Source of the DNA: Arthrinium phaeospermum
Taxonomy: Eukaryota > Ascomycota > Sordariomycetes > Amphisphaeriales > Apiosporaceae
Length of the DNA stretch: 64,000 nucleotides
Assembly: GCA_006503535.1 (NCBI GenBank)
Contig: QYRS01000001.1
Span: forward strand, 930,001 to 994,000
Reading direction: 5' to 3'
Positions 1 to 9,521 of this stretch are shown one piece after another. The notes below the pieces were generated by a model. It was not told the DNA's origin and ran no database searches. It saw nothing but the letters and a program-made list of their open reading frames with translations. Within the stretch, counting starts at the first letter, position 1; every line of letters begins with the position of its first letter. The position numbers and the translations under genes were made by a program.

Positions 1-1219
1 AGCTCGGCGTCGGCCCAGTCTCTGACTGATGCCCTCAACTCCCAGAACTCCAGCTTGTCGGTGCTCAATGGTAAGTCCCAGCATCTCCGCCTGGCTTCTT
101 GACCACGCTACTTACTATACCATGCTAGGTCTGCTGGCCTCGAACCCCACCATCCTCTCCGCCCTGAACAACGCCCAGAACGTGACCTTCCTCGCGCCCA
201 ACAACGACGCGCTGAACGGCGTCATCAACGGCTCCATCAACACCTACGGGGGCTCCGTCAAGGACGCGAGCTGGGTCGCCAACCTGCTCAACTACCACGT
301 GATCAAGGGGGCGTACCAGTCGTCGGCCTTCACGGACAAGCCCGTCTTCCCCCACACGCTGCTGAACAACCAGTCCTACACCAACGTCACCGACGGCCAG
401 GTCGTCCAGGTGCAGAAGAAGGATGGCAAGGTCGTGGCCTACAGCGGGCTGAAGTACTACTCCACCGTCAAGACAGCTGTAAGCGTCTCCCCCTTTCTTT
501 GCTATGAATGATGGGACTGACATGTAAACCAACAGGATGTCAACTACACGGGCGGTGTGATTCACATCATCGACCGCGTCCTCATCCTCCCCCAAAACGA
601 CACGAACACGATGACCCAGTCCAACCTCACCGCCCTGTCCGGCGCCGTCAAGGCAGCCAACATGGGCCCGCAGCTGGACGGCATGAAGGACGTGACCATC
701 TTCGCCCCCGACAACAACGCCTTCGTCTCCATCAGCAGCCTGCTCGCCAACATGTCGGGCACGGACGTGGGCAAGATCCTGGGCTACCACGTCGTGCCCG
801 GCACGGTGGCCTACAGCAGCATGCTCAAGAACAGCACCATCAAGGCCTCGGACGGCACCGACCTCAAGATCACCGTCGAGGACGGCGGCGCCGTCTTCGT
901 CAACGCGGCGCGCGTCACCGTGCCCAACATCCTCGTCGGCAACGGCGTCGTCCACGTCGTCAACCAGGTCCTCAACCCCGACAACACCTCCCAGGCCCCC
1001 GACCCGTCCGCCACCACCCCGCCCACCCCCGCCTTCAACGGCGGCTCCTCGGCCAGCGGCGGCAGCGTGCCCTTCACCAGCGACGTCCCCACCCCGACCG
1101 GCGGCGGTGCCCCGGCCGCGACGGCCAGCGGACCGATCAATGCGGCCGGGCCCATGAAGACGGGCGCTGTTGGTGCGGCGGCCCTGTTTGGCGGTGCTGC
1201 TCTCCTCATCAACTGGTAA
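1..1219 (+). CDS. Fasciclin (FAS1) domain GPI-anchored surface protein, 5' end missing
   Basis: The gene runs in from the left edge. Visible exons are 1-70, 129-478 and 536-1219; introns 71-128 and 479-535 have GTAAG donors and TAG/CAG acceptors, and removing them leaves one frame. Two FAS1 modules can be seen. The first contains NVTFLAPNNDALNGV and LLNYHVIKGAY; the second contains VTIFAPDNNAFVSI, ILGYHVVPGT and VVHVVNQVL, which match the FAS1 H1 and H2 boxes. A Pro/Ser/Gly-rich stalk follows, then a small-residue stretch and a hydrophobic tail (GAVGAAALFGGAALLINW) typical of a GPI-addition signal. The signal peptide must lie outside the window. Family knowledge: fungal fasciclin proteins sit at the cell surface and are linked to adhesion. 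Its role here is inferred from the fold only. Confidence 0.9.
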
Positions 1220-1668
1220 TTACAGCGCTCGCGCACGTTTGGGCTATTTCATTTGTCTTGTCGTCAACCATCACCGAGGGTGAGAGTTTTGAAGTTTATT
1301 CATTGATCAGTCCGTCATTCTCAGTGCATGTCTGTTCAAACCAACATAGCATCCTCATCTTTGGCGGGCAATAGCTTCGTTCCTTGCGACCTGCAATGTT
1401 TTCATTGGTGGAAAGAGTGAGGCTAGCTAGCTGAGCCTGCAAAGGTGCGATAGTATCTGAGCCTGCAAAGGTGCGATAGTATTAATAATTGGTATCTTAT
1501 ACTCTCTACGTCTCCCAAAGTGGTTTTCGCTTGTCCAACGACGTATTGTTTCGCTTGTTAATTGGATGTGATAGCCACTACAACACCCATAACATTGTGG
1601 TGACGGAATCAGAGTCATCCCGATAGCATCGTCTGATGCCTCGTCTATACAGCACAGTTCAACCTCAC
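1220..1668. other. Spacer with a 26-bp perfect tandem duplication
   Basis: This is the 3' flank of the fasciclin gene. I see no coding frame with protein-like composition. A 26-bp unit occurs twice head to tail at 1431-1456 and 1457-1482. Confidence 0.6.
1431..1482. repeat. Perfect 2 x 26-bp tandem duplication
   Basis: Unit 1 is 1431-1456 and unit 2 is 1457-1482, identical over 26 bases and beginning CTGAGCCTGC. It looks like a recent slippage or microhomology duplication in non-coding sequence. Confidence 0.95.
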
Positions 1669-1887
1669 TCATGTCCAAATTGCCCAGTCGACCACCATTG
1701 TGTTCAGGCGTCCCCCATTAATATGGTTTTCCGGATCAGACACATGGCCATGCCAAGGTCCTCCTCTCAGCGGACAATTCGGGGTTAGGCGCCATGTGCG
1801 AATATTCAACTCGCTCCGGCTGCCCCCGGTCTTATCCATGAAACGCTTGAGGTACCAGGCGCAGGCGTGGTCTGAAGGCAACATTTG

Positions 1888-2598
1888 CTACCGGCCTTGA
1901 AACCCGGCAAAGCCTCGCTCCTCGCGCCGGAAAGATACCCAGGTGTGCTGGAAAGTGGTACAGCCGCTGAAGACGGACCGGCGCCAGAGTCTGTCGGCTC
2001 GACATTGACAGTAACTCGGTAGACGGAGTAACAGATCCGCTTCGTTTGGTCGATAGGGGCGTCCTGGAAGCTGACCCTCTGCCATAATATAGGCCTCGAA
2101 GCCGCGTTGGGCCAGGACGAGGTGTCGGACCTGCTGGCATGCCTCTGGAGGGAGGACTTTGGTGATGGGACGAGTCGCGTGCCATCTGCGGTTGACAGAT
2201 CTGTTCTCGAAGCCCGGCCGGGCCACATAGTAATTCGTAAAGTTCAAGCCTGTGATGAAGGTGTCGTGGTTGGGATTGAGGCGGACAGTACCTTGGTCGC
2301 GAAACCGGTGCATTCGGCCCAGGGTGGCAATGAATGCCTGCTCGGGGTCGCCGGAGAGGACTGATCGGTGTAACACCGGTACCCTTTTCACCTTCAGGGC
2401 CACCGAATAGAACTTTAGGGCCTCATAGCGAGAGTTCGGAGTTGCCCAGAGCAAGGGACTGGATAGATGCCGTTGGGGGATGATTTGATTGGAGGAGTGA
2501 AGCAGCACGACGCGGTCTTGGGACTCGGCCAGCAATGCAAGTTTCCAAACGATAACCTGCAACTCCTTGGGCATTTTGGAGAAGCGAGTGAAAGCCAT
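1888..2598 (-). CDS. 2EXR-domain (F-box-like) protein, possibly C-terminally interrupted
   Basis: The 236-aa frame starts at the ATG at 2598. Its N-terminus MAFTRFSKMPKELQVIVWKL fits the 2EXR signature F-x-x-(L/M)-P-x-E-L-(R/Q)-x-x-(I/V)-W that opens this large fungal family. LLWATPNSRYEALKFYSVAL in the middle fits the family's 'N-R-x-S-R-x-E-(A/T)-L' box. The frame is also open upstream of 2598, but that part does not look like the family, so I chose the start that puts the motif at residues 5-20. After the TAG at 1888-1890 the same frame stays open for 71 more codons to 1669. A 51-nt in-frame segment with GT and TAG borders would remove the stop, although I see no good branch site. Function is unknown; 2EXR proteins are abundant and largely uncharacterised. 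Confidence 0.6.
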   Translation of the reverse strand: MAFTRFSKMPKELQVIVWKLALLAESQDRVVLLHSSNQIIPQRHLSSPLLWATPNSRYEALKFYSVALKVKRVPVLHRSVLSGDPEQAFIATLGRMHRFRDQGTVRLNPNHDTFITGLNFTNYYVARPGFENRSVNRRWHATRPITKVLPPEACQQVRHLVLAQRGFEAYIMAEGQLPGRPYRPNEADLLLRLPSYCQCRADRLWRRSVFSGCTTFQHTWVSFRREERGFAGFQGR

Positions 2599-3693
2599 GA
2601 TAACGAGTCCTAAGCACTGCTCGAAGAAAGATGCGTCCAAAATTTGTTGCTGCGATAAGGCTGGTTGGAGTTGGAAGGTTGTTGGGAAGACGACCACTTC
2701 TATGTGGAGGATATGTGACGACTGATCAATGGAGTCTGTATTGGAACGCCTGCCTTCCTCTCCAGCGCACCTTCCACAAGTCGACTTCCATGATACTGGA
2801 AGCCTCTTTCCCGGCCCACCTTCCACTTGTATCCCTTTGATGGCGAAAGCGCCGTTCCTGCCACATTATGCTGCCTTGTGTATACCAGGGATCATTTGGT
2901 GCTATTGGCAAAACGTTTCTTTCGTTAATATATCGTCCGATTGGATTGATTGGCCTTTTGATCATCCAAGTGAAGTATCATCTCGCAGCGCTATCGCCAT
3001 CAAGGAGATATCTTGAAGATAGGTGGCGACAAAGCCCTTACCACGAAAATAGAGTAAGAGCATTGGCAGCAAACACGTCTATCGCGATATGATAGGCAGG
3101 TACTATAGGTCATAGCGGCAAACAACTGAGTGTGAATACGTAGAATTGCTATCCGAAGGGGATGCGATTCCAGGGGAAAGGGACATCGTGAACCGACATG
3201 CTACCACCAGTTAAGCTTGATGTGTCATGAAACAACCGACCAAATGTAGCCCTGGCCTCCATGAATGGAAATAATTCACAACTTGACGAATGAACTTGCT
3301 CGGGGCGGCTCGCTTTACTACAGCGACCGCTGGGAGTAAGTAGTGCGGGGAAGCGAACGCCAAGCTCTCTTCCACGTGCAGCACATACATAATGTTGTTA
3401 CCTCCTACCTTCTTTAGTAAAGTAAATCATTTCAGGGTAAGACATGGGGTCTTTTCTCTTATGGGCGAATCGCATCCTGGATAGAGAAGGCTTGGCTTCT
3501 GATCCCAATGATACGTAGCATTGAGCCCTCCGGTGCCGTTGAGTTGAAGATAAGCGCTCCCCCAGATGTCAACGAGGACGGAACTGCTGCAAGCCCTTTT
3601 ATGATCGCCTCTTAGCTCTACGTGAGCAAAGCGGCGTAGAACCGATACGCATAAGACTTTAACGAGAGAAATCAGGATTCCGATTCCGAGCAA
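2599..3693. other. Intergenic, divergent promoter region
   Basis: This lies between the 2EXR gene (-) and the amino-acid permease (+). Open frames here are short and have no recognisable motif. I see no repeat or RNA gene. Confidence 0.5.
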
Positions 3694-5418
3694 ATGGAGA
3701 CAATGAAACCAGCAACCAGCTCCCAAGGAGAAAAGGATCTCGAGGCGCAACAGCAGCAGTATGTCGGCGGCCATGACGAGATAGCGTCCATCAGCATCGG
3801 GCAGCGCCAGACCAACAACAACGACGACACCCTGAGCGATCTGAAACGCGAGCAGCAGTATGAGACCCGGCATAATGGCACGTTGGAGCGCAAGCTTAAG
3901 TCGCGGCACGTGCAGTTCCTGGCGCTCTCGGGCGCCATCGGCACCGGCCTGTTCGTGGGGTCCGGGCAGATGCTGTCGGTGGCGGGCCCGCTCTCGACCT
4001 TCCTGGCGTACGCGCTGACGGGCTGTAATCTATATGCCGTCATCAATAGCCTGGGCGAGATGGCGGCGTACTTGCCCTTACCGGGCGCCGTGCCCGTCTA
4101 CGCGTCGCGCTACGTCGACGAGGCCCTGGGGTTCACACTGGGCTGGAACTACTGGTACCAGCTCGCCATCGGCGTGCCTATCGAGGTCACGGCTTCGGTG
4201 GTCATTATCGATTATTGGCCTAACCCGGTCCCCGACGTGGTCTGGATCACTATCTTGTTCCTCGCCATGGTCGCCGTCAATTGTTTTCCGGTTCGCATCT
4301 ACGGCGAGGCCGAGTTCGTCTTCGGCGCCATCAAGCTGACCACAATCATCGGGCTCATCCTGCTCATGTTCATCATCACGCTGGGCGGCACACCCTCGGG
4401 CGACCGTATCGGGTTCCGGTACTGGGTCGACCCGGGGCCCATGAACACGTACCTGGCAGACGGCGCGCTCGGACGGTTCCTGGCTTTCTGGAAGGTCTTC
4501 ATCCAAGCCACTTTCGCGTACGGCGGCAGTGAGATGGTGGTGATCGCGTCGGGCGAGACGGAGAACCCGCGGCGCAACATACCCAAGGCGATCCGGCGCG
4601 TCTTCTGGCGCATCCTCCTCTTCTACGTCCTCGCCATCTTCCTCGTGGGCCTCTGCGTCTCCTCGCACGACGACCGCCTGCTTGACGCCATCGCCAGCTC
4701 CGCCCCGGGCGCCGCGCAGTCCCCCTTCGTGATCGCCATCCAGAACGGCGGCATCGCGGTGCTACCTTCTATTATTAACGCCGTGGTCTTGTCGTCGGCC
4801 TGGTCCGCGGGCAACTCCTTCTTCTACGCGTCGACGCGTGTTATGTACGCCGCTGCGCTCGACGGGAAGGCGCCCAAATTCCTCGCCTACGAGCGCTTCG
4901 GCGTGCCCTACGCCTGCGTCGGCGCCACGACCCTGCTCTCGTGCCTCGTCTACCTTAACGTCAACCATCGTGGCGCCGACGTCTTCTTCTGGTTCTCTAA
5001 CCTCTCGGCCGTCTCGACGCTGCTCGTCTGGTCCGCCATCTGCTTTACGTACCTGCGCTTCCACGCCGGTCTGAAACACCACGGGATCCCGCGCGAGTCC
5101 CTGCCCTACCGGTCGCCACTGCAGCCGTGGCTGGCCTACTTCGCCATTGCATTCTGCCTGGTCGTCGCCTTCTTCAACGGGTTTGACGCGTTCTTCCCGG
5201 GCAAGTTCAGCGCCAAGACGTTTCTGCCGCCCTACATCGACATGCCCATCTTCGCGAGCCTCTTCTTCGGCTACAAGTTGGTCAAGCGCACCAAGATGGT
5301 CAAGCCCGCCGAGATGGACCTCTGGAGCGGCAAGGCTGAGATCGACCGGCTCGAGTCTACTTGGGTTGAGCCGGTGCCTAGGAACTTTATCGAGAGGATA
5401 TGGTTCTGGATTGCTTAG
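3694..5418 (+). CDS. Amino-acid permease (APC superfamily, fungal YAT/GAP1 type)
   Basis: A single uninterrupted 574-aa frame encodes a proton-coupled plasma-membrane amino-acid importer. The cytosolic N-terminus is polar and Gln/Asn-rich (residues 1-65). The family's first-helix signature follows at about 72-92 (FLALSGAIGTGLFVGSG). Next come the LGEMAAYLPLPGAVPVYASR loop and, further on, EMVVIASGETENPRRNIPKA, the conserved segment after helix 6. About twelve hydrophobic spans can be counted, and the length is normal for GAP1, AGP1 or DIP5-type carriers. Family knowledge supports amino-acid:H+ symport; the substrate cannot be read from sequence. The C-terminus ends in an aromatic tail (IERIWFWIA). 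A second ATG lies three codons downstream of the chosen start. Confidence 0.93.
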   Translation: METMKPATSSQGEKDLEAQQQQYVGGHDEIASISIGQRQTNNNDDTLSDLKREQQYETRHNGTLERKLKSRHVQFLALSGAIGTGLFVGSGQMLSVAGPLSTFLAYALTGCNLYAVINSLGEMAAYLPLPGAVPVYASRYVDEALGFTLGWNYWYQLAIGVPIEVTASVVIIDYWPNPVPDVVWITILFLAMVAVNCFPVRIYGEAEFVFGAIKLTTIIGLILLMFIITLGGTPSGDRIGFRYWVDPGPMNTYLADGALGRFLAFWKVFIQATFAYGGSEMVVIASGETENPRRNIPKAIRRVFWRILLFYVLAIFLVGLCVSSHDDRLLDAIASSAPGAAQSPFVIAIQNGGIAVLPSIINAVVLSSAWSAGNSFFYASTRVMYAAALDGKAPKFLAYERFGVPYACVGATTLLSCLVYLNVNHRGADVFFWFSNLSAVSTLLVWSAICFTYLRFHAGLKHHGIPRESLPYRSPLQPWLAYFAIAFCLVVAFFNGFDAFFPGKFSAKTFLPPYIDMPIFASLFFGYKLVKRTKMVKPAEMDLWSGKAEIDRLESTWVEPVPRNFIERIWFWIA

Positions 5419-6083
5419 TGTGGGTTGCAATTGTGGTTGCTAGTTCCAGATGCCTGATCTTGCATCACTGCATGTGGAGATCTATGAATGATCAAATAAT
5501 CTGGTAAATCTCTAAATCGAACCGACGATCATTGTAAATCCAAATGCGAGATCGTCCCTTGATTGCAAAAAGGGGCGGACCCTGAGATGCTTATGCAGAT
5601 GTCGCTTGGTCGCATGTGGATGAGTTGTGCTGATGTATGCATTTATGCAAAGTGTTTTCGTCATCGGGCAGGTGCGGCTCAAAGCTCAACTCTCGATCCC
5701 GTACTCGATCTCCAAGACAAAAAAGTAGACGGCAAGCGCCATTGAGCATGTTCGATGATGTCGCATGACGACATACTGCTGCCATTGTTTGCAATGTGCA
5801 ACCTCCCTCAATGATGGGGTAACGGCTGCGTACGACGTAGGTAGGCAGGCGTGCCTGGGCCTTCAGGGTCCTCAAATGGGATGGCACCCGTCATTTGCTT
5901 AGTTCCCGTCCTATATCTACGTAACCAATTCATCAGACCAGACGAAGAATTGCAGAGCCTCTTTCTTCCATATACCAATTCCCCTCAAGATAATCATTGC
6001 ATTACATGTTCACCCTCCGGAGAACATTACTGAGCCAATCGTCACAAAGACTCTTCCAATACACCAATCAACACATCCGCACC
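5419..6083. other. Intergenic, promoter and leader of the BLI-3-like gene
   Basis: I see no coding frame with protein-like composition here. A possible alternative start for the next gene lies at 6006. Confidence 0.5.
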
Positions 6084-6978
6084 ATGTCTTCCACTGGATT
6101 CTCTAACGCCAACACGGGCGACAAGCCCGCGGACCCCTATGGCGCTGCCAACGCTGACCCCAAGGCCACTCTCAAGCAGAAGGTGGAGGCGCTGAGCAAG
6201 TTCGCCCAGACCTGCAAGTTCGGCATGATGGTGACGCGCGACGCTTCTAATGGCAAGCTCAGCGCCCGCTGCATGGCTGTGGCCGGCCAGGTACGTGATG
6301 ATTTCCCCCTCTTTTGTTGCTACACACACGTGAACACCTGCTCCATGGCGGAGACGTTGCTTGCCCGCCCTAGGTAATACTTGCCTGTACATATCACGGT
6401 TCAACATGACGATCTGTACAACAAGTGTTATACCCGAAACAATGATCTGATCGACGGGATATACGCAATAGCCCCTCTTCCTATCCTCTTTGTACCCGAC
6501 AGCTTCTGGTTGGGGGAAACACACTGACGTCATTTCCCGTCCACAGGACACCGGTGGCCTCGACCTCATCTTCACCACCAACACGGAGTCACACAAGACG
6601 GACGAACTGGCCAAGGATTCCCACATCAACATCTCCTTCACGGACACCTCCGGGCAGTGGGCCTCGTTCGCTGGCGACGCCTCGATTGAGACGGACCGCG
6701 CCGTCGTGGCCAAGTACTACAGCCCGACCCTGAAGGCCTGGCTGGGCGACCTGGGCGACGGCACGCACGACGGGTCCGAGAACGACCCCCGCATCGGCAT
6801 CATCCGCGTCAAGACCGACTCGGTCTCCTACTGCCTGACGGATACGACGGTTATCGGCCGCATGGCGGAGATCGCCAAGGGCGCCGTGACCGGCGCGCCT
6901 GCCTCGATCAACAAGCTGCGCTTCATCTCCGAGGCCGAGGTGCTGCAGTGGCGCGCGTCCGAATCGCTGAGAGTCTAG
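6084..6978 (+). CDS. bli-3: BLI-3-like FMN-binding split-barrel (pyridoxamine-phosphate-oxidase-like) protein
   Basis: Exons 6084-6290 and 6547-6978 give 212 aa. The 256-nt intron has a GTACGT donor and CCACAG acceptor and is long for this region. The protein has the general-stress FMN split-barrel layout: KFGMMVTRD then LSARCMAV in strands 1-2, DLIFTTNTESHKTDELAKD, then a WASFAGDASIETDR core. I recognise it as the homologue of Neurospora blue-light-induced BLI-3; light control is known there and only inferred here. The ATG at 6084 has A at -3 and matches the family N-terminus. An in-frame ATG at 6006 would add 26 residues rich in Arg, Ser and hydrophobics (MFTLRRTLL...), which look like a mitochondrial presequence, but its start context is weak (T at -3). 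Oxidoreductase activity is not proven for this subgroup. Confidence 0.88.
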
Positions 6979-7437
6979 ATCTAACTCGGCGATGATGGGG
7001 CGGCGGGGGAGTGTCGTGTGCTGGACACGGAGCCATCAGATTGACCAAGAGGTTTTTCCCATGGCTCTTACTCTGTAACGAGAGTTGAATGCCATTACTA
7101 TGGTTACGACTGTTATGAGATTCATCTAATTTAGCACCAAAGCCGTTAATTGAATTATTGGAACAACATTTTTTTCCGTTCGCATCATGGTATTATTTGC
7201 GTGTCAATTCGTGTCAAAATGAACGAATGTTTCCGCACGAAATGAAGTCTTATTGCGGACTTCGCCCCGGCTCGCACGCCGCCGTTTTGTTGAGTCATTA
7301 ATCCCGAGCCCCGCTCAAGTCTTCCGAAAGGCGCATGATAGTGGAGGCAAGGTAGGCAGCCCGTACATACAAGCCTGACCTTATATCGGTCATCTTCAAT
7401 ATATTTCAACCAAATTCACATAATCTTCAACAGCACC
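6979..7437. other. Intergenic spacer
   Basis: This is the 3' flank of the BLI-3-like gene and the promoter of the next gene. I see no feature beyond AT-rich sequence around 7080-7200. Confidence 0.5.
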
Positions 7438-8709
7438 ATGGCGTCTTCATCCCGACTTGGCGGCGCTGACAAGCCGACAGTGGTGGTGGGCTGGATTGGA
7501 TTGGGGAGCATGGGAAGCGCGATGGCGAAGAACATCCAGAAACATCTCGCTGCGGCCGGGACAGATCAGCCGCCATTGCGAGTGTATAATCGCACTGCGT
7601 CACGCTGCCCGGCATTGGAGGAGCTGGGGGCCAAGAAGTGCGAGTCCATCGCCGCACTAGCGCGCGACTGCAACATTATGTTCATATCGGTGAGTCGGTT
7701 CCAGATCTCCTGACTGAACTTGGGAGAGGAAAAGGAAGATAAGAAGTTAATCAAATCTGCTTAACTTGCCTACTTAGTCAAGTGCCGACGAAGCGGTCAT
7801 CTCAATCGTGGACCAGATCATCAGTTCCGGTGATGTGGACGGCAAGGTGGTTGTGGACACCACCACCGTCCATCCCGACACGACGCAGGCCGTGGCAGCA
7901 ACACTGGCAGCGAAGGGGGCTCACTTTGCTGCTATGCCCGTGTTCGGGGCCACGCCCGTCGCCGAGGCGGGGCAGCTCTTGGCCGGGTTTGCTGGGTCTG
8001 ATGCTGCATTGGCGGCCGTGTCCCCCTTGCTCAAGGGCATCATCGCGCGGGAGGTGCTGGTGGTCGGGCAGGAACCGGAGAAAGCCAGTCTTCTCAAGAC
8101 CACTGGGTAAGTCTTGCTCTGTTTCTTTCCATTATCTGGACGAAGCCGGCATAAAGTATATCACCACACTATCTACAGGAAACAAGCCGCGATTTTGAGG
8201 GTATGGTACTAACAGAGCCGAGCAGAAACGTACTCATGGCGTCGCTGATGCAAATCATCGCCGAAGCGCACGTTTTCGCCGCCAAGACGGGGCTACCGGA
8301 AGCCACCCTGGAACGCCTGCTGGAGCTCAACTTTGGGCCCGTGATGCACTCGGACTCGGTCCGCATGACGACGGGCGTCTACTGCCCCGGGGCAGAGCAG
8401 AAGCCGTGGTCCGACCTGCAGCTGGCGATCAAGGACGTGGGCCACGGGGTCGAGATTGCCGAGCGCCGGGGCGTCAGCTTACGGGTTGGGCAGCGAGCGC
8501 TGGAGAACTTGGGGAAGGCTAACGAGTGGAGGGAGAGCGCGGAGGGGGGTGGTGGGAGGAGCTTGGACTCGAGTAGCGTCTTTGGGGTGGTCAGGCAGGA
8601 GAGTGGACTCGGGTTCGAGACTGAGTTCGTCAAGGCTCGAGATGCTGCTGCTGCAACTGCCGACCCCGAGTCTAATAATAGCAGCTCGGCGAAGCTGGGG
8701 GGAGAGTAG
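7438..8709 (+). CDS. NAD(P)-dependent beta-hydroxyacid dehydrogenase (3-hydroxyisobutyrate dehydrogenase family)
   Basis: Exons 7438-7689, 7778-8106 and 8226-8709 give 354 aa; introns have GTGAGT/TAG and GTAAGT/CAG borders. The N-terminal Rossmann fold has the family glycine motif GWIGLGSMGSAMA (about residues 18-30). The substrate loop is represented by DTTTVHPDTT and MPVFGATPVAEAGQL. The catalytic Lys lies in LLKTTGNVLMAS, whose Gly codon is split by intron 2, and the C-terminal helical domain carries KPWSDLQLAIKDVGHGVEIA, the usual cofactor-facing Lys-Asp segment. Members oxidise 3-hydroxyisobutyrate or reduce glyoxylate or succinic semialdehyde; the exact substrate cannot be assigned. The tail after about residue 300 is Ser/Gly/Ala-rich and probably disordered, which makes the protein longer than the roughly 300-aa norm. 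Confidence 0.88.
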
Positions 8710-9521
8710 GGAGGACAAATCAAATTGATACCTAAGATATACCCGAGGATATAAGTATTGTCTTTAACATCTCCCTTCTTCAATTTCATTTTCCATCTGT
8801 CAATCTGCATCAATCGCAGACTAAAGTCCTGGTACGGATGAGTTGGACCCATTTGAGCTGCATTGAGCAGGAATGGGGCCATCCCCCATCCATTGGGGAA
8901 TTATGATGGTTCGGTGATTCGGAGCTTTAGCTGGGACGGCCTGCGATGTTGACGTTTTGGTGTGAGTGGCTTGCAGCTCTACGCAAGCTCTAAAATGCGC
9001 CATCGGGCCATTAACTGCGACCTACGTAGCCCCCCTTCGGCATGAGGTATGAGGTACTGATTACACTGCTCGAGGTAAGGAATGCCAATGCCAAGTTGCA
9101 GCATGCCTCCCTCCCTCCCGGAGCTCTGCTCTTCCTCATACCTACCTCACGTGTGTGCGACGAAAGCAATGCGGGGTCTTTTCCACTGAACATTGGAGTC
9201 CGTCCTACCGTTGATCTGATCTGTCCATCTTTTGGTCACGAGAGCTACTTCTTCGTCCGATATCAGCCTCATCAATTGAATCCGAAATATATGCCCAAGA
9301 AGTAGTTCATCGTGCCTCTTTCATATAACTTGACTCTATCCTTCTTCCTGTTTATATTTGGGCAGCTCAATCGCCCATCCATCCCCTTGCCGGAGAGAGA
9401 CGAGGGCGAGAGAGCTCAGAGACGAAGGAAGAAGCAAGCACGCTCGCTACCTAACTTGCGTACTATTTACTGTACATACTACCTACTTGCAGACACGGAC
9501 GGCCAAGAAAAAAAAAAGAAG
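8710..9521. other. Intergenic, leader of the acetyltransferase gene
   Basis: Frames in this region lack protein-like composition. An A-rich run (9509-9518) lies just before the next start codon. Confidence 0.5.

Noticed and set aside
125..955. 276-codon minus-strand open frame opposite the fasciclin gene
   Set aside because: It is the antisense shadow of a GC-rich coding exon; composition (Asp/Val/Gly-rich without motifs) is what third-position GC bias produces.
6291..6546. Long intron of the BLI-3-like gene with C-box-like (GTGATGA) and D-box-like (CTGA) sequences, possible C/D snoRNA
   Set aside because: The boxes are too far apart and the C box overlaps the splice donor region; no terminal stem is visible.
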